Below, piece by piece: positions 33,991 through 45,400 of a DNA stretch of 64,000 nt. The stretch lies in assembly GCA_964016885.1 (NCBI GenBank), contig OZ024743.1, positions 166,392,492 to 166,456,491 of the forward strand, read 5' to 3'. A program made the position numbers and the translations under genes. This DNA is from Eledone cirrhosa (Eukaryota > Mollusca > Cephalopoda > Octopoda > Eledonidae). The notes under the pieces were generated by a model. It searched no databases and was not told where the DNA came from. It worked only from the letters and a program-made list of their open reading frames with translations. Every line of letters begins with the position of its first letter. The stretch's first letter is position 1.

Positions 33991-34409
33991 ATAAATTGTA
34001 CATGATTTTTACACTGCCTATTTAATTTTCCGACAGTTTTTGGAGGTTAGATTTGTTGAAAACACACGAAAAAAAAAACTAAGAAAAAGTAGTTTCCCAT
34101 TGAAGTGTTTTTTTTTTTTGTTCTTTTTCTGTAATATTGCCAAAGTAACTGCACCCAATAAACATTTCTCTGCATTAAATATTGTATATTTTCAATGTTA
34201 TTCTCCGTGTTGATTATTTCAGTAATTTAATTTTAAATATATTCATTGCTATAAATCAAACATAAGATTCACATCATAAACAAATTAATGCAACTATACA
34301 TAGACAGATCAATATGAGAAAAATAAAAAACTGAAGTTGAAAGCGCTATTTAAAAAAAGATGTATCAACTTCAAGTTACATATAAAATTAATTAAAAGTA
34401 TTATAGAAA

Positions 34410-34635
34410 GGTAATTTACTATTTTACGTTCGTAAACTAAACGATCTCCGAATGTCAATAAAAAAAAAACTTTATTAAAAGTAATACAATAAACTTTATT
34501 AAAATTAATACAAATTACCTACTTTTGCAGCATTTTCAATTGTTATCGGTAATTTGTATTAATTTTAATAAAGTTTATATTTTTCTATTGACATTCGGGA
34601 ATCGTTTAGTTTACGAACGTAAAATAGTAAATTAC
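34410..34635. repeat. Foldback element with 8-bp target duplication
   Basis: A 226-bp element whose ends (GGTAATTTACTATTTTACG...) are inverted repeats covering most of its length. The left arm contains an internal duplication of ACTTTATTAAAA. It is flanked by TATAGAAA at 34402-34409 and 34636-34643. The 8-bp duplication suggests mobilisation by a hAT-type transposase. Confidence 0.85.
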
Positions 34636-34956
34636 TATAGAAATATTTAAAAAAATCTTACTATGGTCAGAACACAAAACTAACTCCATATTTTCAGCGG
34701 GTTTCTGATATTTGAATTACGCACAAAAGTAAGAGCTTCGTGAAATAACTATTATAGAAATAAACAAAGGGAGATAACGCACAATTTCAGTTGTTTTTTT
34801 TTTCGTATTACTTTTTCTTTTAGACTTTAAAAAATAATAAACAGGAAGAGAGAATAAAGTGGAGGCGAGTTTTTTTTTTGTTTCGTAAGGCTAGGTTCTT
34901 TACCGTAAATTTTTCTGTCAGTATACATCCGCAGTTAAAATAAATAGATAAATAAA

Positions 34957-35297
34957 ATAATTGTTTCTACTTTTAGGCACAAGGCCAGCAATTACCCAGT
35001 GTATTACTGAATGAAGAGAGATATTAAAATAAATAAATAAATAAAATAATTGTTTCTACTTTTGGCACAGGCCAGCAAATACCTAGTGTATTACTGGTAC
35101 TTTATTTTATCGACCCCATAAGGATGAGAGGCAAAGTTAACATCGGCGGGATTTGAACTCAGACCGTAAAGGGACGTAACTCTATGCTTCAAAGCATGGT
35201 GTCCGACTCTCTACCGATACTGCCAATAAATAAATAAAATAATTGTTTCTACTTTAGGCACAAGGCCAGCAATACCCAGTGCATTACTGGTACTTGA
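34957..35297 (-). mobile_element. Cluster of three tRNA-derived SINE copies
   Basis: A nearly full-length minus-strand copy at 35048-35227 is flanked by two copies holding only the 3' ~50 bases (34959-35010 and 35238-35280). AATA repeats separate the three. Both partial copies end beside the same GAAGAGARATATT, so they share a duplicated flank. Confidence 0.8.
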
Positions 35298-35334
35298 AGA
35301 GAAATATTTATTTCGTTGAGGGGAACACCAACAG

Positions 35335-35900
35335 TCCCTGTTGTAACGTGTAATTGGGAGTTGTCGACCATGACCTAACATTCAGCAGTCACATACAAGC
35401 ACAAGGCAAATAGAACTCTGGGTGTTCTAAAGTACACCTTTGCACTGGACAAACAGTCCTTCACACTCCTGTAAAAAAAGCCTGATACGTCCACTCCTTG
35501 AGTATGCCTCCGTTATATGGGCACCCATAGGGCGGTGGATTGGCAGTATCGGTAGAGAGTCGGACACCATGCTTTCCAGCATAGTTACGTCCCTTTACGA
35601 TCTGAGTTCAAATCCCGCCGAGGTTGACTTTGCCTTTCATCCTTACGGGGTCGATAAAATAAAGTACCAGTAATGCACTGGGTAATTGCTGGCCTTGTGC
35701 CTAAAGTAGAAACAGTTATATGGGCACCCAAGTTAAAGAGAGACAAGGCCATTATTGAAAATGTGCAGCGAAGAGCAACATGCCTCGTCCATGGGCTCTC
35801 TTCACTGCTCTACAATGAACGTCTTCAGACTATGGGACTCCTGACACAGGAGTACAGGAGACAGAAGGCAGACTTCAAGCTTTTAAAATACTAAAAAAAT
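35335..35900 (+). mobile_element. CR1/L2-like LINE fragment, split by a SINE
   Basis: Plus strand reads VVDHDLTFSSHIQA, NRTLGVLKYTFALDKQSFTL and SLIRPLLEYASVIWAP. After the SINE it resumes VIWAPKLKRDKAIIENVQRR, then ERLQTMGLLTQEYRRQKADF. This is the region C-terminal to the RT catalytic box in CR1/L2-type LINEs. One in-frame stop and a frameshift precede LIRPLL. Confidence 0.8.
35528..35714 (+). mobile_element. tRNA-derived SINE with 16-bp target duplication
   Basis: Flanked by perfect GTTATATGGGCACCCA copies (35512-35527 and 35715-35730). The interrupted LINE frame reads VIWAP on both sides. The cleanest SINE insertion in the window. Confidence 0.95.
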
Positions 35901-35904
35901 TCGT

Positions 35905-36825
35905 ACGGAGACTGAAGACACCTGAGGTCTCGATGGCGGCTAGTACGAAAAGGAAGCGATCTGTCAAGCCCCAGTATTTTGTGTACGTCTTCAATACATT
36001 TTTTCTTTCCTTCAATAATTTTGAATAATTTGTTTCTTTTAGAAACCATATTCATTGTATATAGTGTTTATATGCGAAATATATTTTTTACAGTTAACTA
36101 AAGCACAGGTATGGCTATGTGGGTAAGGAGTTCTATAGCGACTATTGTATGGTTGATTCTGAGATGAAATGGTGAGGTGCTGTGGTGTTGATTCGGTTGT
36201 GTGTACTCGCTTGGATTGCTTAGTTGTGTGGTCACTGTTATGTAGAATGTATGTGAAAGAAGATTGGTGTGACCAGAGAATGCAGGTGTGCAAGTAAGTG
36301 AGTGTTCATTATGATGATGATGAATCCTTGGGTAAGTGATTTACCCTGATTACATAGGAAATAAAATATATCAACCACAATAACACAAAGCTGCTATATT
36401 ATTAATTCATTAAATATAACTTTTGTCGAAGTTATATAACAATACATAGATCACAAATAAACACAGATGAATTGTGTGATGTTGTGTATTAGGTATGTGC
36501 ATGTTTGCTTGCAAAAGTATTATTAAAAATTTATTTACCAAACTTCTGATATGCAATGAATTGAATTTTCTTGGCCTGTGAGTGACCAAGAGAGAGGGAG
36601 TGTGTGTGTGTGAGAGAGAGAGTGTGTGTGAGAGAGAGAGAGAAAGACAGACTCAAAGGAGTCAGTGTGAGAGACGTGACCCTACATCTTAGGTGGTCAG
36701 TAGAAACTCTGCAACTGGTGATTGACTGGGAGCAGCTTTTTCGTCCCCTTTGATATTATCTCAAATAAACTGGCATTGGCCTCAGTTTCTCCAGACTAAG
36801 TGGAGTCAATAATCGACACAAAAAT
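35905..36825. other. No gene recognised; microsatellite
   Basis: AT-rich sequence with a mixed (GT)n/(GA)n run at about 36590-36655. I see no coding signal. Confidence 0.5.
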
Positions 36826-39700
36826 GAATATTCTGTTTCCATAGCTGGAATTTGTACTTTACTTCTTCCACAGATTCAAGTAGTTATCTGCAACATAAGA
36901 CTACTTAAAGCCAAAGAAGCCCACAAAACTGGCAGATCCAGGGCAACCTACAGAATAAAGTGGGAAGCATTGGTGGAAAAGGAAGTCAGGTCCATGTATG
37001 AAGATACTATTGCTTTCAGAGAACTCCCTGAGCAAACTGAGGAGGTTGAAACAGAGTGGAGATCGTTCAGCTCAGCAGTTTCTACTTCAGCTGTTAAATG
37101 CTGTGGGTGAAAGGGGTTTGGTGTGCCGCCGGATGGCAGAAAGACTCCTTGGTTCAATCAAGAGGTCAAAGATCCCATCCGAGCAAAAGAGACAGCTTAC
37201 AAAGCTTGGCTTGGAAATAAGTCCTCCTTCTTGTACTTTGGGGTTAAGCTGGAATCTGACTTCAGATCAGCAAATAAAGTGTTCTGGCAGATTATCCACC
37301 GACTTTGTAATAAGAAGCCCTCCTCCACACGCATCTTGGGTTCTCTTCTCTTCAGAGAGGTGCATCCTCGTGAGGTGAAGAGAATACTTTAAGGATCTTC
37401 TAAACCCGATTACAACAGCATCTGCTGATGTACATGAGGTGCATCTGGAAACAGTGACTAATCTCACAGAGGCTGAAGTCACAAGAGCAGTTAAAGAACT
37501 CAAATATAGCAAGGCCACAGGGACAGATGAAATCCAACCTGAGATGTTAAAAGCTTAAATAGAGAAAGTATTCTCTGGTTGACGCGTGTGTGCCAAGTGG
37601 CCTGGATCTCTGGAAAAGCATCTAAGCAATGGCAATCGGGAGTGATAATCCCGATTTTCAAAAAGGGAGACAAGAGATTGTTCCAATTGTTAAACATCCC
37701 TGGTAAAGTCTATGCTGAGTGTCTGACAAAGAGATGTAGGGAGATTGTCGAGTCCATGCTAGCTAATGAATAGTGTGGTTTTCACCACAGATGCAATATA
37801 GCTGACCAAATATTCACACTGCAGCAGGTCTTTGAGAAATTGTGGTAGTATTGCCAAGAGGTATATTCTTGTTTTATCGAACTTGAAAAGGCATGTGACT
37901 ATGTTCCTTGGGACCTGCTGTGAAAGGTTCTGCAGGAGTATGGAATCGATGGTCAGCTTCGTGTTGCTTTGATGTTTCTATACAAATGCCCGAGTATTTG
38001 TGTTTCAATAAATGGTGCTACATCGAAACCATTCAAGGGTGCGTACTGTCACCTGTCCTGTTTATTATTTACATGAACAGGATTGACATGCGCAGTTGGT
38101 TTGAAGTGGTATCATGACTGGTGGGTGTAAAATTAATCGGCTGGAATTTGCAGACAACATGGTGTTACTTAACTTGACAGGTGATCTCTGACTTGTACTT
38201 GATAGGTTTGATGCCGAGTGTTGCATGGCTGGAATGAAAATCAGTGCTGTGAAAACTGAAACACACGTCCTCTCAAGGAAGCCTGCACAGTGCACTCTAC
38301 ATGTGAGTGGAATTTGACTGAAGCAGATAAAGAAGTTCAAGTATCTCGAGATCATGTTTATGAGTGATAGAAGGCAGGAGGCTGAATTTAGTGCAAGAAT
38401 TACAAAAGCTGGTGCAGTAATGTACCAGCTTCAGCATTCAGCAATCAGAAAAACGGAGGTAGGTGTAAAAGCCAAACTCGCTAGCTTCAATTCAGTATTT
38501 ATGCCAACCCTTACCTATGGTCATGAGTCTTGGGTAATGACTGAAAGAATATGATAATGAATACAAGTGGCCAAAATGGGGTTCCATCGAAGGGTCTTTG
38601 GACTAATTTTACTCAATAAAGTGCGTAGTTCGGAGATCAGAGAGTCACTCCAGGTAGAGCTGCTACTTCTCTGAATTGAGAGATCATAGCTCTGATACTA
38701 TCAGCCTGTGATTAGAATGTCTTAAGAAAGAATCTCTGGACAGATTTTGTGAGCAAAACCAACCGGCAGGAAACCCAGCGGTAGACCCCCAGTGAGATGG
38801 ATAACATCCATGAGTTTGGTTGGTCTCGCCTGGAGATCCAGTTGGAGACGGTTGCTTCTGACAGGACCTGCTGGAAGGAATGTTTGAAGACTCTGCCCCC
38901 ATGACCCCATGAGAAGAAGAAGGAGAAAGAGGAGGAGAAGAAGAATAAATGATCATGCTGCTGCACCAGTTATTGAGTATGGCCCTGTCCTGTATTATCT
39001 GTTTGACAATGCTGGTGACTAGTTCAAATCTTACTTCCCCAGATGCTTTCAGCATCTCAGCAATTATTTAGATGGATCTGTGGTTCTGCCAATTTTTTGT
39101 CTCCTTGATTGTTTCATTGACCCTACAACTGTCAATTCCGATAGCTGATCCCACTATGGGTCAGTTGGGGGTTGTCTCCCTTCCTCCCATTAATTAACCT
39201 TTCATAATAGCATTTCCAGGCCTCTTCCTTTTGTGTATCAGTGATGCCATGTGCACCAGTGCCATTTCAAACATACTTTTCCCAACAATATCCTGATTTA
39301 CACTGACACTGCTTTGCAATGAGGAACACCTCACATCTCTGATCACTATACTGTACGACATTGACCAACTTCCTTCTTTCAGCCTCTTTTTGTGCTATAT
39401 ATACCTGTTGTCTAGCCTCTCTTTTAGCTACTTGATACCTGTCTCTTCTACTCCATTTTTCCAGTCTTTCCATACCTGTCTCTTGGCTTTAATGGCTTTA
39501 TTTATTGTGCTGTTCCACCACTAGTTCACCCCTGCCTGTCTGGTGCTTTGCTCTAGCCACAAGTCTTTTCTATAGTCTGTAGTATGTTATCATGTAGGAA
39601 TTTCCAATTTTTCTGTCATATGTCTAACACGTCTTCCTTCTCATATGTGCCTCATGTAAAGCTTTCCTGAATCTACACTTAACAGAAAGTTCCTTTAATC
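36826..39700 (-). mobile_element. Family 2 RTE-like LINE split by another LINE
   Basis: Two minus-strand pieces: 36826-36895 (matching the LWKQ region downstream of YADD) and 38946-39700 (linker through NNWCSS, with MLKASGEV readable). The family 3 LINE lies between them. About 600 bases of family 2 sequence that should be there are missing, so the insertion came with a deletion. Many stops are present. Confidence 0.7.
36896..38945 (+). mobile_element. Family 3 APE-type LINE, decayed
   Basis: Plus strand. Readable blocks in order: KAHKTGRSRATYRIKWEALV; KTPWFNQEVKDPIRAKETAY; ESILWLTRVCQVAWISGKAS; QWQSGVIIPIFKKGDKR; KRCREIVESMLA; ADQIFTLQQVFEK; CFIELEKACDYVPWDLL; PTLTYGHESWVMTERI. The YADD position reads as disrupted sequence around 38150. 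The 3' end is an AAGAAGGAG-rich tail near 38935. The block set matches a LINE group common in fish and invertebrates; I do not assign a clade name. Confidence 0.8.
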
Positions 39701-40098
39701 TTCAAACTCTCCTCCTCCAGATTTTCCTGCATTTCCTGTTCTGTGCAGTCTTCTTTTGTTTTATTTGTACTAACTGCTCTCCTACATGGACTGCATTCTC
39801 AGAATTAATGAGCCCTCATCTCCCTTAGGCAACCATGTTTTAAATATTTATTCTGAGTGACAGCATTCCCACTGGGGCTACCAAATATGTCATAAGAAAC
39901 CCTCGTTCATTATTCATAGCATAGTTGTGATCTTCAAGGTGAGCTGCCATTGTGAATATTTCAGGGGCAGAATGCTGTACTTGGAAGGTGGTGGCAAGAG
40001 GGTGAGAGGGTGGTTGGCAGTATGGGTTACCAGATTAATGAAACACTACTTTGGAAGTTAAGGTTGCCAGATTCATTGCAACACAATAAAATAATAAA

Positions 40099-40130
<32 letters not shown>

Positions 40131-40560
40131 GTAGTGAGGAAAATTTCTGATCGTGATTTTCCAAAGGCTACGACCACCGGGACACTGACTTGTGACCTCC
40201 GAGACATAACTTTTGCATATAGAAGAACCATGGTGCCAAATTTAGACAGCTAAGTAGGCAACGATTGTATGAAAGATAGCTGGAGATTTTCGGTCTGGTC
40301 CATTCTGCAGCATTTTGTCTGTTCTATCAGCATGCAAAAAAATTTATGGCTACTACTAGATTTTTGCTATCACACACACACTGTTCTGGAATAAGCCTTG
40401 CACTTTTTAAAGGGATATTATTCTGAAGATATAAAAAGGACTGCACCACATACACAGAGACATTTAACAATTGTATCGCATTGAACATTATTAATTGTAT
40501 ATTTTTGTGAAGTGAAGTAAAATTAGTTATTAAATCACAGCAGGAAGTTTTTTTCTGCAA
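39701..40560. other. Mostly unrecognised; residual LINE sequence at its start
   Basis: A few LINE-like words persist to about 39830. After that I see no gene. A (CA)n(TA)n microsatellite lies at 40101-40130. Confidence 0.5.
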
Positions 40561-43195
40561 TATATGTATGACCATGTCAACACTGCTACTTGGAGTCGTT
40601 TACCGTCCCCAAAATTACCATCAGGACACTCAACTTTGTGATATCCTCAGAGCTGCTGCCAGGAAGACAGCCACTTATGTTTTCGTTGCAGGAGACTTCA
40701 ATCACCCTGAGATTGACTGGGAAACCTTTCGTTGGCCGCCCAGTGCAAATGACTTCCTTGAGCTAGTGCTGGACTCAAGTTGGTCCCAGGTGGTCACCTC
40801 CCCAACAAGAGGTGACAACACTTTGGACCTACTCTTCACCACTACTCCTGAAACGGTCATTAGTGTTACTGCTGAGGAACCTTTAGGTGACTCTGATCAT
40901 GCTATTATCATTGCCAATCTATCCCTCATGGGCAGTAACAAGAACCACAACCATCTCCAAGCTGCTCACTTTGACTGGAATAAAGCAGACTGGAACTGTT
41001 ACTGCACCGAGTTGCCACGGCCAAACTGGCTTGAGTTCTATGACTCTGGAGATGTCAACACTGTACTCCAGAACATCCTGAGCTCAATATGGACAGCATG
41101 TGCAGCATCGGTGCCACGTAAGCGGAAAAAACATCCCAAAAGTGCAATTTGGGAGACTGCAGCAGTTCGTCTTGCCAGAAAAGAACGGCGCAATGCTGAA
41201 CGTGACTACAAACTTCACAAATCAGACATTAATAGGAAGAGGCGAAATAGATCGTCCAACCACCTCAAACAGGTGACAAAAAAGGCAGTGCTTCAATTTG
41301 AGCAGCGCATAGCAACCAGCCCTGACAGTAAGGTGTTCTGGAAGTATGTTCACTCAAAGCAGAGGCCTCACTCTCCAGTTGGTCCTCTTCTCAATCCCCA
41401 CACAAGCCAGGTTACTGATGACCCCAAGGAATGCGCAGAGCTCATTGCTGAATGCTATGCAGGCATTTTCACTATTGAAGACCAGAGTGTACCATCTCCA
41501 CCACCTATGACACCGGACTCTATTACAACCATGGAATTTACACCTGCAATGCTGCGACGTCACCTAAAAAATAAACGCAACCATGCCTCTCCTGGTCTTG
41601 ATGGTGTTACGTACCTGCTTCTTAAACGTGGTGGGTACTTCCTTCTGCACCAGTTATCACGCTTCTTCCAATTCTGTCTGAACAACAGTGCTACTCCAGA
41701 ACAGTGGAAAACTGCCAGTGTCATTCCTCTGTTCAAAAAGGGTGACCGCACATCACCTGTGAACTATCGTCCAGTCAGTCTTACTAGTTGCATCGCCAAA
41801 CTGATGGAATCCTGTGTCAGAGAAACACTTTGGAACTTCTGGAACTCTCACAGTCTTATCTGGCCCTCGCAATTTGGATTTATCCCTAACTCCAGCTGCT
41901 GTGATCAACTTATAGAGTTTCTTGAGGGCATCACCCGGATCACTGATGGCGGCTCATGGGTGGATGTTGTTTACCTTGACTTTGCGAAAGCCTTCAATTC
42001 TGTGCCACACAAAAGGCTTATGGCAAAACTCTCTGCAATGGGTGTGAAGGATGATCTTTTTAACTGGTTGAAGTCCTTCATTCTCAGTCGAAGAGAGGTA
42101 GTCACGGTTCTGGGACAGCATTCCTCACCATATGAGATGTCATCTGGTGTACCACAGGGATTTGTTTGTGGCATATATTAATGACATAGATGCCAACTTA
42201 AAGAATGCCACGGTACTAAAGTACGCAGACGACATCAAGCTGTACCTTGAGATAAAAAGGACAGATCCTGAACACTATAGATCTTGCTTGCAGTCTGACC
42301 TGGACACAATGCAACAATGGATCTCAGACTGGCAACTCAAGCTAGCTATGGACAAGTGCACCACCATGCATTTTGGGAGTAAAAACCCAGCGTCCACATA
42401 CTCCCTCCACAGCACTAATATCAAGAAGTCTTCTTGTGAACGTGACCTGGGCATTACGGTCAGCAGCGATTTGCATTGGACAAAGCACGTCTCTAAAATT
42501 GTCAAGAGGGCTGAGGGTGTCTTAGTATCACTCAGCAAGACCTTTGTCAGCCGCTTTCCAGATATCTATTTAAGGCTGTACATGGCTATGGTGCGACCAC
42601 ACTTAGAATTTGCATCACCAGTCTGGAACCCTTATCTTGCTCAGAACATTGACTGCCTGGAAACTGTTCAGAGACGTGCAACCAAGCGAATACCCTCCAT
42701 CAGGCATCTACCATACTCTGAGCGCCTTGCTTCCCTGGGCATGGATACATTGAAGCTCTGATGCCTGGCAGCTGACTTGGTAAACACCCACAAAATTGTT
42801 AACCATCTTGCCAACAACAACCCTGAGTACCTTTTTGATTTCCATGTGTCTAACACACGTGGACATGCCCACAAAGTCAGAAAACAGCACAGTTCCCATG
42901 ACTTTCTGAAACATTTTTTCACGCTCAGAGTTGCTGAAGCATGGAACAAACTACTTTCATCAGTTGTTAGCTGTCGAGACACTGCATCCTTTAAGGCCTC
43001 CATGCTTCCCGAGATTCGCCAACACTACAGCTAATGTTCCCCCTCCATACACATACACACATGTATACCATGACACTGTTCATTTCCCTGACATTTGTGT
43101 ATTATTCTATGTACTATACATACACCTTTGACGAGTTGTAGTGCACCTGAGCACTTTACACAATAATTTCATTATTATATTATTATTAAATTAGT
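40561..43195 (+). pseudogene. CR1-like LINE, longest copy, small RT deletion
   Basis: An open frame of 537 codons starts at 40568 inside the APE endonuclease (LLGVVYRPQN; VAGDFNHPEIDWE; SPTRGDNTLDLLFT; LGDSDHAII). It continues through the linker and into RT (KKGDRTSPVNYRPVSLTSC; SQFGFIPNSSC; VYLDFAKAFNSVPHKRL; SGVPQG). At about 42163 roughly 20 bases are lost, removing SVLGPLL and shifting the frame. RT resumes as FVAYINDIDANL, LKYADDIKLYLEI and the thumb region to 42761, where a stop interrupts. The rest reads to 43034. The 3' UTR ends in (ATT)n. The 5' end lacks the endonuclease N-terminus. Confidence 0.92.
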
Positions 43196-43368
43196 ATTTT
43201 AGTACTTGTCATGTTTACTTATTCTCCGAATTTACCACAAACAATAGATTTTGCTTCATATATATATATTAGAAAATGTAACATCAAGTTACTCTAGGTT
43301 CACCAGAGTAAACACTCAATGTGTAGTTACCAGTAGGTATACTGGTGTTATACTAAGCAGTGTAATAG

Positions 43369-43592
43369 TAATAATAAAATGAATGAGGTGTTAAATTTTC
43401 ATTACATTTATTGAAGTGTGACACATGTTTCACGATTGATTAATTACCATAACAAAAGTGCGACAAGCTTTTGATTCCAGAGTCGGGCCTGATCGATACA
43501 AATTGAACCGTGAGCTGATCAATCGGGAAACACGCGCCACACCTCAATAAACGTAATGAAAATGTAACACCTCATCCATTTTATTATTATTA
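43369..43592. repeat. Foldback element with ~74-bp arms
   Basis: Arms at 43369-43442 and 43520-43592 are imperfect reverse complements (TGARTGAGGTGTTA outer, TTTCACGATTGAT or TTTCCCGATTGAT inner). The outer ends are (ATT)n/(AAT)n runs. A LINE 3' fragment starts right after it. Confidence 0.75.
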
Positions 43593-43594
43593 TA

Positions 43595-44174
43595 TAGTGG
43601 GGAGACCCAGGAAGACTTGGGAGGAGGTGATAAAACCTGACCATATCTAATTACACCTCTCAAAGGTGATGATACAGGACTAGGATCTCTGGCATTATGC
43701 AGAAATACAAAAGACCCGACTTCCCACAGGCACAGGCCGAAGATGAAGCTTATATATATTATGCACCACCCCACACCACTCACTTCCATACATATATCCA
43801 GTGAAGCCTCCAGCCCACATTGTAAAGTGGTCGTGATGGCAACATGGCAAAAAACACCCTGTCCACTCGGTAAAGTGGCTGTGTATGACAAAAGTGCCCA
43901 GTCCGCACTGTAAAGTGGTTGTGATGGTGACACAACAAAAAGCACCCAGCCTATACTATAAAGTGGTCATGTAGGCGTCACGGCAAAAAGCACCCAGTAC
44001 TCATTGTAAATGAGGTTGGCGCTTAGAAGGGCATCCAGCTGTAGAATCCAAGCCAAAATCGGTTCTGTATGAGCATGACTTGGTCACCTGACCTAGCATT
44101 GCTCACAACAGGATAACTCATTTAACCCATGCTAGCGTGGAAAATTTGGCGTTAAATGGCGATGATGATGATGA
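43595..44174 (+). mobile_element. Family 1 RTE-like LINE, 3' end only
   Basis: Plus strand from GRPRKTWEEV to the (ATG)n tail at 44161-44174. The UTR contains four or five ~48-bp units (GTAAAGTGGTYGTGAT), the largest array of this unit in the window. It meets the next LINE tail to tail. Confidence 0.85.
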
Positions 44175-44187
44175 TATATATATATAT

Positions 44188-45400
44188 CATCATCATCATC
44201 ATTGTTTAACATCTATCTTCCACGCTAGCAAGGGTTAGATGGGAATTGTCCCACTTGAGGTAAGATTGGTCGGGTGACCGTGTCTCGCTCATATAGGACT
44301 ATCTGGCAGGTTTTCTATGGCTGGATGCCCTTCCTAACACCAACCACATTTACAGTGTGGACGGGGAGCTTTTTATTGTGTTACCTACACAACCACATTA
44401 CAGCGTGGACTGTGTGTTTTTTTTGTCGTGACACCTACACAACCTTATTATTTTGGACTGGATATGGTGGTACCAACATAACTTTACAGAGAAAGGGTGG
44501 TGTTGGTGGGAGTGGGAGGATGGAGTAGGGGTAGTGGGTTGGGGTGTATATTTGGTTAAGAGGTGCCTACTGACTGTAGGTTTCGCTTTGCACATAGGCA
44601 AGGTGGGTCTTCTGTATTACTGTGTGATGCCAAAGATCACAGTCCAGTGACATTGTCTTGGAGAGGTGCAAGTGAGTAAGGTTGGAATTTATCAAATCGT
44701 CCCAGGTTTTTCTCCGTAACTTCCATTAATTTTGATTGCCCTGCACTTTTTTATACAGCTGTCATCTTTCATGCGCATTACGTGACCATACCAACATAGT
44801 CTTCTCTCAAGTAAACAACATCTGATCCCTCTTATTCCTAATTTCTCACTTAGTTCATTTATGTTTTGCCGTTCACGTATATTACTATTACACATACAAC
44901 GGAGCATGCATGCTTCGTTCCTTTCCAGCCTACGCAGGTCCTTTGCTCACAATGCTCATGTCTCACTGCCATGTAACATTGCTGTTCGTATGCAGGCATC
45001 ATACAATCTGCCTTTCATTTTTAGAGAGAAATCTTTTGTGGCCAACAGCGGTATAAGCTCTCTGAACTTTTTCCATCTCGTTCTAACTCTGGCTACTGTA
45101 CTTTCAGAGCATCCTCCACCACTGCTGATTTTGTCACCCAGGTAACGGAAAGTGTCCACTATTTCTATAGAAACATCTGGGCAGTAGAAGGAGCTAGTAT
45201 TCTGTGGGCACTTATTGCACCTGAGCATCAGCCACATATAAAATCTACATTCTTAGATAGCTTACCCATGATCCCACTACATCTTTTATGTACCTATAGT
45301 TTGCATTTGGGACATAAAATGGAATTTCTACCTACTCCTTTCATACACATTGAGCATGGCCATTTCCCAGAGGGCACCGGTGCCCTATTTTCCTTTCTAG
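44188..45400 (-). mobile_element. Family 1 RTE-like LINE, 3' fragment
   Basis: Minus strand, with a (CAT)n-side tail at 44188. The UTR and C-terminal region run up to the finger (CSMCMKGVGRNSILCPKCKL). At 45400 it switches within CRKENRAP into the UTR of the next copy, which has the same orientation. It looks like a deletion or unequal exchange between two copies. Confidence 0.85.
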
